The position numbers and the translations under genes are program-made. Positions 5,804 through 11,463 of a DNA stretch of 23,070 nt are shown here, one piece after another. The DNA is taken from IMG/VR virus record IMGVR_UViG_3300035119_000040, positions 1 to 23,070 of that record; one strand, 5' to 3'. The stretch comes from a virus. Under the pieces are notes generated by a model. That model searched no databases. It saw only the letters and a list, made by a program, of their open reading frames with translations, and had not been told where the DNA came from. How positions within the stretch are numbered: position 1 is the stretch's first letter; the number at the start of each line of letters is the position of its first letter.

Positions 5804-6052
5804 ATGACAACTAATGACAATATCACGGTTGAGGTTCACGGCAACAAGTTGGTTATCACTGTTGACGTATCACCCGCTGCAATCAGTGCCGCGCCACTGG
5901 CCTCAACAGGCGCGGCTAAGCTCATAGCGTCAAGCCGTGGCTGGCTTGAGTTTGAAAATGGTGAGGGGCAACAGGCCGCTGTGAACCTTGCAGTTACATC
6001 ACGCCATGGCGTACGGCCAGCCGTACGTCACGTACGTCAAGTACGCAAGTAA
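5804..6052 (+). CDS. Small hypothetical phage protein (82 aa)
   Basis: The N-terminal half reads ITVEVHGNKLVITVDVSP and then ASTGAAKLIASSRGWLEF. This is an alternating beta pattern like the short phage proteins that end in an 'aSTgG...vgLNvyr' motif; here the second half (AAVNLAV) fits but the tail VRPAVRHVRQVRK is basic and repetitive. The basic tail is encoded by GTAC-rich palindromic DNA. GAGG lies upstream of the ATG. It sits between two terminators, so it has its own promoter or depends on read-through. Confidence 0.65.
   Translation: MTTNDNITVEVHGNKLVITVDVSPAAISAAPLASTGAAKLIASSRGWLEFENGEGQQAAVNLAVTSRHGVRPAVRHVRQVRK
6010..6045. repeat. Cluster of CGTACG palindromes within the 3' end of the gene
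   Basis: CGTACGGC-CA-GCCGTACG (6010-6027) is a perfect inverted repeat and is followed by CACGTACGTCAAGTACG. GTAC thus occurs four times in 36 bp. Confidence 0.6.
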
Positions 6053-6067
6053 CCCTGAGCTAAACCC

Positions 6068-6103
6068 ACCCGGTCAAGTTTAACCCTTGACCGGGTTTTA
6101 TTT
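6068..6103 (+). terminator. Rho-independent terminator
   Basis: A perfect 11-bp stem, ACCCGGTCAAG (6068-6078) with CTTGACCGGGT (6086-6096), and a 7-nt loop are followed by TTTATTTT. It ends the plus-strand GC-rich island. Confidence 0.88.
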
Positions 6104-6112
6104 TAACTGAAT

Positions 6113-6212
6113 AGGTAAATACTATTTACCTATGTATATAAGTAGTTTAATTAAATAGGTAAATAGTAATAGGTAAATAGTATTTACCTTAGTATATAAG
6201 TAGTTTAATTAA
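6113..6212. repeat. Two 42-bp repeats, each starting with a 19-bp palindrome
   Basis: The copies at 6113-6154 and 6171-6212 differ at three positions. Each starts with AGGTAAATA-N-TATTTACCT (6113-6131 and 6171-6189), a near-perfect dyad, followed by TATATAAGTAGTTTAATTAA. A lone half-site AGGTAAATA lies at 6157-6165 between them. Spacing is 58 bp. The DNA is very AT-rich and non-coding. It could be an operator pair, an iteron-type origin, or folded RNA. Confidence 0.75.
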
Positions 6213-6342
6213 TACCTAATAAGTTTAACTAGGTATACTATATACTATACAATAACCCAGTACCATATAAACTAGCGGTTGAAAATTTTCCAATAAAAAC
6301 AAAAAAGGTAGGCGGAATGGCAAGAATTTTGCGAGGTCTCTC

Positions 6343-6451
6343 TGTCTTTGGTAGGTTAAATTTCTGAATTTTATTCGTTTTTATCTTTAAGTGGCTTTGC
6401 GCTTGTCTTTGGTAGGTTAAATTTCTGAATTTTATTCGTTTTTATCTTTAA
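6343..6451. repeat. 48-bp direct repeat, two copies
   Basis: The copies at 6343-6390 and 6404-6451 are identical and 61 bp apart, beginning TGTCTTTGGTAGGTTAAATT and ending TTTTTATCTTTAA. The second copy ends 7 bp from the encoded CCA end of the tRNA gene. On the minus strand they lie directly downstream of the tRNA and contain no hairpin. Confidence 0.85.
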
Positions 6452-6458
6452 AAAGTGC

Positions 6459-6533
6459 TGGCTCCTCGGGTAGGGTTCGAACCTACGACCGCCCGGTTAA
6501 CAGCCGGATGCTCTACCGCTGAGCTACCGAGGA
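6459..6533 (-). tRNA. tRNA-Asn (anticodon GTT), CCA encoded
   Basis: On the minus strand the sequence folds as a standard tRNA: acceptor arm TCCTCGG/CCGAGGA with discriminator G and encoded CCA; D arm GCTC-AGCGGTA-GAGC; anticodon arm TCCGG-CTGTTAA-CCGGG (one T-G pair) with GTT at plus positions 6499-6501; T arm GTAGG-TTCGAAC-CCTAC. All stems are intact, so it should be functional. It follows the stop of the winged-helix gene (6540) by 6 nt and may be processed from the same minus-strand transcript. Phage tRNAs usually supplement or replace host tRNAs that are scarce or cut by defence nucleases. Confidence 0.96.
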
Positions 6534-6539
6534 TCATAC

Positions 6540-6992
6540 TTATTTGATTCTTGGGATATTGACAATATTAGTTGGCTCCGGACGGCTTATTTCTTTTCGC
6601 GGCTGTTCAACTTCAGGTTCTTTCTGAACCAATTCGAATAAAGTCCGGTTCAGTGTAACCGTAATCTGTTCATCATGAGTTAACTGATTGTAGTCAAATA
6701 TAGTCTCAAGCTCCTTTAATGAACGCCTTGAACCAGATTTTAACCGCCTCTTATTCTTTTCAGACCGTAAAACTTTGCCACTGTCAGTAAGGCGTTGTAA
6801 CCCAAAACCGATTATGGGTTCAAACAGTATCTTATCGTTGAGCAGCACCCTCCTTGCCGAAGTCAGGACACGTTTGACATCAGGCACCGTTGTTTTGGTG
6901 CGCTTTGCCAGTTCAGAATAACTAATGTCATCATTGACACCCCTTAAGATGACAATGACGGCATCAGTCAATTGGGAGCGTTTGAATCTCAC
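6540..6992 (-). CDS. Winged-helix DNA-binding protein (150 aa)
   Basis: Residues about 8-70 have a winged-helix pattern: ISYSELAKRTKTTVPDVKRV (23-42) as the helix-turn-helix, then ARRVLLNDKILFEP and GFGLQRLTDSGKVL as wing and linker. This resembles a family of small phage proteins I know by its 'SARR.LLrd..i.F..v.G.GlkRL.D' signature, of unknown function. Residues 78-93 are strongly basic; the last 30 are Pro/Glu-rich and probably disordered. It starts with GTG at 6992 and overlaps the RAMP-like gene by 4 nt (GTGA), so the two are translationally coupled and may act together. Confidence 0.75.
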   Translation of the reverse strand: MRFKRSQLTDAVIVILRGVNDDISYSELAKRTKTTVPDVKRVLTSARRVLLNDKILFEPIIGFGLQRLTDSGKVLRSEKNKRRLKSGSRRSLKELETIFDYNQLTHDEQITVTLNRTLFELVQKEPEVEQPRKEISRPEPTNIVNIPRIK

Positions 6993-7558
6993 TCAATTAT
7001 GTCCTCAAATTTGATGTTTGTAATTTCATACCGACCATTCAAGCCACCGTTAGACGGCCTGAACTGTCCTACGCCAATTGATCGGCCGGCATACTTGATA
7101 ACCTTGGTGAAGACATCATGATTGATCTTAGGCTCCAAGACCACAAAGCTGGTGACACCCTGCCATTGAGGCGTCTGTGGTAGCGTACGTAAGACACGCT
7201 TACCTGACGTACGGTTCCCATCAACGTGAGCGTTGATCCTGACAAAGCCTATCTCATCCTTTTTGATGCCGATCGACATATTCTGTTCGCAGAATACATC
7301 ACTGACAAAGAACTTGGTGAGGCGAGCCTTCTTTGAATCTGGGTCAGGTATGCTGAGCCGGGTTGCTGCTGCATCTAAGCACTGTTTGAAGGCCATGGCT
7401 GGTACGTAAATAATACCGTTTTCATCGTAATGGCACTTTTCACGCCACGTACGTTCTTCATAAACATCATGGCTTTCACCCTGTTTGAATGGGGTATAAT
7501 GTTGCCTTGACTGGCTGAGGGGAGCCATACCCCGGATACTGACTATCGCTCGATACAT
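6989..7558 (-). CDS. RAMP/Cas7-like orphan protein (189 aa), tentative
   Basis: Three features follow the RAMP (Cas5/6/7) pattern: an N-terminal strand and turn, AIVSIRGMAPLSQSRQ (4-18), like the '...i.G..PL..gs' opening of Cas7-type proteins; a strand-helix IIYVPAMAFKQCLDAAATRL (49-68), comparable to the RAMP 'yiPgSslKgalR.a' segment; and a C-terminal glycine-rich loop GRSIGVGQFRPSNGGLNGRY (158-177), like the RAMP G-rich loop. The rest is mixed alpha/beta. No cas genes are present, so if the fold is right it is a stand-alone phage RAMP. AAAGGAG lies 10 nt before the ATG. Alternatives: a distinct phage fold with a coincidental Gly loop. Its upstream side faces the GTGNN array. Confidence 0.6.
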   Translation of the reverse strand: MYRAIVSIRGMAPLSQSRQHYTPFKQGESHDVYEERTWREKCHYDENGIIYVPAMAFKQCLDAAATRLSIPDPDSKKARLTKFFVSDVFCEQNMSIGIKKDEIGFVRINAHVDGNRTSGKRVLRTLPQTPQWQGVTSFVVLEPKINHDVFTKVIKYAGRSIGVGQFRPSNGGLNGRYEITNIKFEDIIE

Positions 7559-7579
7559 CTGTATTCTACTCCTTTTACT

Positions 7580-8502
7580 TTGTCGTGTTGTACTGTCATG
7601 GAGTGTATCTTGTCATGTCATAGTGTGCGGTGTCGTGTCATGAAGTCAAATCATTTATTAGATATAATCTGCCATTGTAGAATGTTGTGATGTAGCGTCC
7701 TGTGGAGTGCGGTGCCTTATAGTAACGTGTTGTGGTGTCAGAGTGATATGGCATGTCATGGAGTGCAGTGTTGCGGTGTTTCGTGGTGTGCTGTGGTGTG
7801 CTTGTAAAGTTCTGTGTCGTAGAGCTGGCAATCTCTCTAAATTAAATCTGTCGTGACGTGCCTTGTTGTAGAGTGTTGTAGAGTAATTTGTTGTGTAGTG
7901 TGGTGTTTCGTACGTGGGGTGACGTGGAGTGTATTATAATGTAGCGATGTGTCGTGAAGTGTCTTGTTGTGCCGTACAGTGATATGACGTGCTGTATCGT
8001 AAGGGATCATATCGTGTAGTAACGTGTAGTGATGTGTGGTGACGTGATGTATGGTGACGTGATGTGCGATGTACCGTAGAACGTATAACGCATAGACAGG
8101 CAGCCTCTGAGTTTGGTTTAGAGCATTGACGTGTCGTGTTGTGCTATGTAGTGCTATGTAGTGCAGGATTGTGTCTTGTGGTGAAATGTAATGATGTTGA
8201 GTGTAGTTGAGTGTAGTGCGGTGTTGTGTGGTGATGTGCTGTGGAATGCAGTATAGTATAGTGTTGTATCTTATGGGGAAGTGTAGTGATGTGTGGTGAT
8301 ATTGAGTGCAGTGCTGTGTTGTGGAGGTACAGTATAGTGCTGTGTCCTGTAGTGTAGTGCGGCGTCTTGTGGTGAAGTGTCGTGTCTTACGGTGAAGTGT
8401 AATGAAATGCAGTGGAGTGTCTTGATTTTACGGATGGTGTATGGTGGCGTGAGGTGCGGTAAGATATTGTGTCATGACGTGACATGTTGTTGTGTGATGT
8501 GT
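7580..8502. repeat. Degenerate 5-nt-period array (GTGNN)n, about 920 bp
   Basis: The stretch has no gene on either strand. The plus strand is G/T-rich and follows a 5-nt period. From 7921 to 8070, 22 of 30 consecutive pentamers end in GT in one phase. From 8131 to 8325, 24 of 39 begin GTG in one phase and 5 more begin ATG. From 8341 to 8425 the phase shifts by one and GTG recurs in the same way. The other two bases vary freely. The phase slips a few times, mostly at AT-richer interruptions (about 7646-7680, 7821-7853, 8076-8130). The minus strand is correspondingly (NNCAC)n. It lies between two minus-strand gene groups and would be transcribed on read-through. Confidence 0.9.
7620..7649 (-). 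promoter_or_regulatory. Weak candidate minus-strand promoter inside the array
   Basis: In the first AT-rich interruption the minus strand has TTGACT (plus 7644-7649) and, 18 bp on, CACTAT (7620-7625), preceded by an A/T-rich upstream stretch. The -35 is close to consensus, the -10 poor. It would drive the RAMP-like, winged-helix and tRNA genes. Confidence 0.25.
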
Positions 8503-8512
8503 AAGCAGAACT

Positions 8513-8544
8513 TAATTGACAGAACCACTAATTGACAGAACCAC
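8513..8544. repeat. 16-bp perfect tandem duplication
   Basis: TAATTGACAGAACCAC occurs twice in direct succession (8513-8528, 8529-8544). The second copy encodes the last codons and stop of the 8528 gene; the first repeats the same sequence beyond the stop. Confidence 0.85.
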
Positions 8545-8761
8545 TTGGTCCTAATGGTGGTTCATAACTGAATTTACCTTTACATTTAGGGCAATGCCAC
8601 AAGGCAGGCTCATTGATCTTCATCAATTGTGTATGTAGGGTACCACAAAATACACATTTAGGTGGGTTATCCCTTAAAAAGTTCTGTCTTTCTAAGATGT
8701 AATCCATGTTGTCAAGGATTTCTGTTAAGCCTGCAAGCATTTGTTTTCCAGCTTTGCTCAT
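8528..8761 (-). CDS. Zinc-ribbon protein (77 aa)
   Basis: Two CxxC pairs, CVFC (36-39) and CPKC (57-60), are separated by 17 residues and form a typical rubredoxin-like or zinc-ribbon metal site. The N-terminal 30 residues form a single amphipathic helix (LAGLTEILDNMDYILERQ). The start ATG overlaps the end of the dCTP-deaminase-like gene (ATGA). Small zinc ribbons of this kind in phages often bind nucleic acid or modify transcription, but no specific role can be assigned. Its last residues and stop come from a tandem duplication. Confidence 0.75.
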   Translation of the reverse strand: MSKAGKQMLAGLTEILDNMDYILERQNFLRDNPPKCVFCGTLHTQLMKINEPALWHCPKCKGKFSYEPPLGPSGSVN

Positions 8762-9219
8762 GCCTGTTCCAATATCGCTTTGATGGGTTTGTCAGGCTGG
8801 TCCTGATATTTGCCTGCATAAGGCATATCAGTCGGCTCATCCAATAGCTCAAAAATGACTTGTGCTATTGGATCACCTTTATGTAAAAACTGCTTATCCT
8901 TACTTTGATTGGTAATTTCAAGGGTTAGGTACCCCCTCCACCCCGGCTCAGCAACAGTATTCTGTACAAAAATACCCCGACGAGCCCAGGTACTTTTATC
9001 ACAAATACGCATCAGCAGATGTGTTGGTAGATCAAAACATTCTACAGATGATGCTAAGGCGAATTCACCAACTCTCAACATGAGGTCCTGGGCTATCCGA
9101 ATGTCATAACCGCAAGATGATAAACCATAGGTCAAACCGGATTGCGTCTGTTGCTGGCAGACAAAGGGTTTGATAAGGTATTCGCCGTAGCGGCGAATTG
9201 ACTGCGCGCTTAAGATCAT
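8758..9219 (-). CDS. dcd: dCTP deaminase-like protein
   Basis: From the ATG at 9219 the 153-residue product carries the dCTP deaminase/dUTPase-fold signatures in order: SCGYDIRI (35-42), DKSTWARRGIFVQ (74-86; compare DKSSLARxGL), EPGWRGYLTLEI (91-102, including E101 in the position of the catalytic Glu), KGDPIAQVIF and YAGKYQDQ near the C-terminus (compare Y.GKYQGQ). The family converts dCTP to dUTP, feeding dTTP synthesis or base-modification pathways. It is shorter than the usual 185-195 residues. GGGGGG lies 6-7 nt upstream of the start, and the stop of the preceding phosphoribosyltransferase gene overlaps it (TAATG). A dUTPase or bifunctional activity is possible. Confidence 0.85.
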   Translation of the reverse strand: MILSAQSIRRYGEYLIKPFVCQQQTQSGLTYGLSSCGYDIRIAQDLMLRVGEFALASSVECFDLPTHLLMRICDKSTWARRGIFVQNTVAEPGWRGYLTLEITNQSKDKQFLHKGDPIAQVIFELLDEPTDMPYAGKYQDQPDKPIKAILEQA

Positions 9220-9575
9220 TAAATCCCCCCAAAGTGCCATATAGCCTTGACCCATGGCGGGACTGGTCCTCGGGCAAACATGCAGATGCCCAAGGCGTCA
9301 CGGCCATCACGCAGCTCTTCCATTGAATTGCCAGTGGTCACAACATCTTCAGCAATGAGCAGGCGGCCACCTTCTTGACTGTACTTGGCAAGGGCCGTTG
9401 CAAAACGTAGGCCACCCCGCATGACAGGTTGCACTGTGCCGAAGGGCGGCAGCATCTTAACTGCTATGTGGGCCAAGGTTTGAATAGATTCATCGGTCAG
9501 GGCAGCGCAGTCGATGATCCAATCGGTATGTTGCCCCGAATGAAGAACGAACGTTCCTGATTTAAACAGACTCAT
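9219..9575 (-). CDS. Phosphoribosyltransferase, OPRT-like (118 aa)
   Basis: The N-terminus FKSGTFVLHSGQHTDWIID (4-22) matches the orotate phosphoribosyltransferase opening 'F.SG.F.LhSG..S..yiD'. LLIAEDVVTTGNS (72-84) is the PRPP-binding loop shared by type I phosphoribosyltransferases. At 118 residues it is about half the size of PyrE and lacks the middle part, so it may be a minimal phage version or act on another base. These enzymes join a base to PRPP or catalyse the reverse. AAGGT precedes the ATG, which directly follows the stop of the preceding gene. It lies in an operon with dCTP deaminase-like and PLP-enzyme genes, suggesting nucleotide metabolism or modification. Confidence 0.8.
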   Translation of the reverse strand: MSLFKSGTFVLHSGQHTDWIIDCAALTDESIQTLAHIAVKMLPPFGTVQPVMRGGLRFATALAKYSQEGGRLLIAEDVVTTGNSMEELRDGRDALGICMFARGPVPPWVKAIWHFGGI

Positions 9576-9869
9576 TTAGATTACCTTTTTAGTGTTGTAG
9601 TAGATGTGCCCATTATACCAATAAATACTATTTCCATCATTGAAGACAGCGCCTTTTGGGCTGAGTGCTTTATCTAAATCTTTCTGAAGGAGCATATTTT
9701 TATATCTTAATTGATATGCTCTGCTAGAGACTTGAGATACGAAATGACCAAACATACGACAGGCAACCATGTCGGTTTTATATAAATATTCTTTAAGTAT
9801 AGAAATAGATTCCTCTAGATCAGTACCGTACTTTTCCCCTTCATCTGGGTTAGCTGGTATGAATGCCAT
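9576..9869 (-). CDS. Hypothetical protein (97 aa)
   Basis: The start at 9869 (MAFIPANPDEGEKYG) gives a 20-nt overlap with the end of the PLP-enzyme gene, which is compatible with coupling. A longer frame extending to 10052 is rejected because it would overlap 200 nt of the well-supported PLP gene. The N-terminal half is helical (LEESISILKEYLY) and the C-terminus ends SIYWYNGHIYYNTKKVI, a beta hairpin-like segment. I do not recognise it. The next gene starts immediately after its stop. Confidence 0.6.
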   Translation of the reverse strand: MAFIPANPDEGEKYGTDLEESISILKEYLYKTDMVACRMFGHFVSQVSSRAYQLRYKNMLLQKDLDKALSPKGAVFNDGNSIYWYNGHIYYNTKKVI

Positions 9870-10722
9870 TGGGTCCGGTCCATATGCTGAATACTTTTTG
9901 ACAGTCTTCCGGCATAGCCCTAACAGGGCGCAACCCTGGTGGCCAAAATAGATCGCCCTCTTTACAGAGTAGCCATGACTTAGCGGCATAGAATGGATCG
10001 AGGGGCGTCCCATCAGGCAGTATGTCAATGATATACTTATCGTATGGCACACTAGGTGGAATGAATTCTATAGGTCCAAGATTACTATTTTTATCGGGCA
10101 AATAGCGGGTTGCTAGGGTCATGATATTGGTTGCGCCGGTCATAGGTGACGTAGCCGCAACAACCACCTGTATGCCCGTCCCAGCGGTGCCTATGAGTAC
10201 GCCAGCGGCCGTTAGACCGCTACCGCTGGGCACTATAATGCGTTTAATGCCCGGTGGCAGGTTGACGCATTGCTTGGCAGTATCGAGTATGGCCAATGGG
10301 CGATCCCACTGCACCACGTCTTTTAAATCAACGACTCGTTGTCGGGTCTTCTTGCGCACAACGCTCAGGTATCCGGGGCGTACTTCGTTTATCTCAGCGC
10401 CCATTTGTTCGCAGTATTTAGTGGCGGCAGTGCGCTGTGCCCGCGCGGGCACATAGATGATTGCCTTAGTTTTTAGAAGTTTGGCAGTGGCCGCTACATA
10501 AATTTGTTGTGCGCTGTTGGCGCTGCAACCAACAATGCATGGCGGCTCTTTGCCATTTTCATAAAAGCCATTTATCCATTCCACACCACCGGCCATATGA
10601 AAATATTGACGAACCTTGGAACCCGACGGATATTCAAGGTCTGTCCAAAACGCCAAATCTTCCCGTTTAACATATACACCGTTTAACTCATGAACTGGTG
10701 TAATGTTTGGATACAGTGCCAT
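9850..10722 (-). CDS. PLP-dependent enzyme, fold type II (290 aa)
   Basis: The sequence matches the tryptophan-synthase-beta superfamily, closest to the ACC deaminase/D-cysteine desulfhydrase group: VYVKREDLAF (17-26), YPSGSKVRQY with K36 as the candidate Schiff-base lysine, GCSANSAQQIYVAATAKLL (65-83; compare GxxSNHxxQxAxxAAxxG) and the phosphate-binding loop VPSGSGLTAAG (164-174). The catalytic core is complete, though at 290 residues it is shorter than the usual 320-340. Such genes recur in phages; PLP enzymes are known in some phage thymidine-hypermodification pathways, but fold type II members there are not established, so the substrate is unknown. AAGG lies before the ATG, and the upstream gene ends one base before it. 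Confidence 0.85.
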   Translation of the reverse strand: MALYPNITPVHELNGVYVKREDLAFWTDLEYPSGSKVRQYFHMAGGVEWINGFYENGKEPPCIVGCSANSAQQIYVAATAKLLKTKAIIYVPARAQRTAATKYCEQMGAEINEVRPGYLSVVRKKTRQRVVDLKDVVQWDRPLAILDTAKQCVNLPPGIKRIIVPSGSGLTAAGVLIGTAGTGIQVVVAATSPMTGATNIMTLATRYLPDKNSNLGPIEFIPPSVPYDKYIIDILPDGTPLDPFYAAKSWLLCKEGDLFWPPGLRPVRAMPEDCQKVFSIWTGPNGIHTS

Positions 10723-10723
10723 G

Positions 10724-10942
10724 TCAGCCTTCTATTGTACGTGGCGGGTCGCTTTTTAATTTTTCAATGAATTCTTTTGCTTCTTTTTCGCTTTTAAAAA
10801 GTCCTTTGCAATCGTTATACCCACCAAACTTGCGTTGCCATACGAAATAGCCTGTGCCAGTAAATTCGATATAATAAGTATCTAATTTACTTACATGCCA
10901 TATGACTAATATGATAACAGTCGCTAAGATTACAAAAGTCAT
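10724..10942 (-). CDS. Small membrane-anchored protein (72 aa)
   Basis: Residues 2-17 (TFVILATVIILVIWHV) form one N-terminal membrane helix. They are followed by a soluble domain of about 50 residues with beta strands and a final helix (YYIEFTGTGYFVWQRK ... FKSEKEAKEFIEKL) that resembles a small DUF1508/SPOR-like beta-alpha unit. AGAGATTAAGT precedes the ATG. It sits 1 nt from the PLP-enzyme gene. Function is unknown. Confidence 0.65.
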   Translation of the reverse strand: MTFVILATVIILVIWHVSKLDTYYIEFTGTGYFVWQRKFGGYNDCKGLFKSEKEAKEFIEKLKSDPPRTIEG

Positions 10943-10944
10943 AC

Positions 10945-11178
10945 TTAATCTCTTCTGTTGACGTTATTCAGCCTATCACAGACTTCATCAAGTAAAGGAA
11001 ACGGATCAAACCCCGGAGGGAAGTATAACGTACCCTCAAGGTTAGAAAAGCCCGTTCCCTTTTCGCGGTAATTGATTCTGAAACGCCTCCAGCCTTTCAT
11101 GCTGTATCCAGGTACTGCACTAGATTGGAGTATTTCTTCTGTCGTATCTACGTGTGATATCTCATAGACTTTAGTCAT
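10945..11178 (-). CDS. Hypothetical protein (77 aa)
   Basis: A small mixed alpha/beta protein beginning MTKVYEISHVDTTEEIL and ending in a helix LLDEVCDRLNNVNRRD. It overlaps the upstream gene by 4 nt (ATGA), so expression is coupled. I do not recognise the family. Confidence 0.6.
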   Translation of the reverse strand: MTKVYEISHVDTTEEILQSSAVPGYSMKGWRRFRINYREKGTGFSNLEGTLYFPPGFDPFPLLDEVCDRLNNVNRRD

Positions 11179-11423
11179 TCAGACGCTTCCGGCTTTGTGG
11201 TGCTTTCCCATGCGTAATCCCATTCCTGTATTAAGAACATGACGCAGTGCCACTCTTTGGTACGGTCAGAATCAAACTCCTTGAAATCAGGTGGCGGGCG
11301 GATAAGCCCCGCCCCCTCAGTGTAACCAAGGGACGTCAAGAACTGGTAAGGCCCACTGTCATCAATAGGATCACCGAAGTATTCATTCATCAGGTTGCGG
11401 AGTTCGGCTGTTGCTTCAGGCAT
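11175..11423 (-). CDS. Hypothetical phage protein (82 aa)
   Basis: The product starts with a helix (TAELRNLMNEYFGD) and contains GPYQFLTSLGYTEGAGLIRPP. This is similar in feel to small phage proteins with a 'Y.FL...Gy' segment followed by a Pro-rich turn; no function is known to me. GAGGTAGGG directly precedes the ATG and is a strong ribosome-binding site. Confidence 0.65.
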   Translation of the reverse strand: MPEATAELRNLMNEYFGDPIDDSGPYQFLTSLGYTEGAGLIRPPPDFKEFDSDRTKEWHCVMFLIQEWDYAWESTTKPEASE

Positions 11424-11463
11424 CCCTACCTCACGTCATTGGTCCGGGGTGATGCAGTGACTT

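Noticed and set aside
6459-6533. tRNA gene as a prophage attachment site
   Set aside because: No integrase or second copy of the tRNA 3' end is seen, and all arms are intact within the phage genome.
7640-7668. Plus-strand promoter with a perfect TATAAT at 7663-7668
   Set aside because: No -35 element at 16-18 bp and no extended -10; a lone hexamer in an AT-rich break is weak evidence.
7580-8502. CRISPR array or spacer-repeat structure
   Set aside because: No repeat of 20-40 bp recurs with unique spacers; the regularity is a 5-nt degenerate period.
9576-10052. Longer 158-aa version of the 97-aa gene
   Set aside because: It would overlap about 200 nt of the well-supported PLP-enzyme gene; an internal ATG gives a 20-nt overlap instead.
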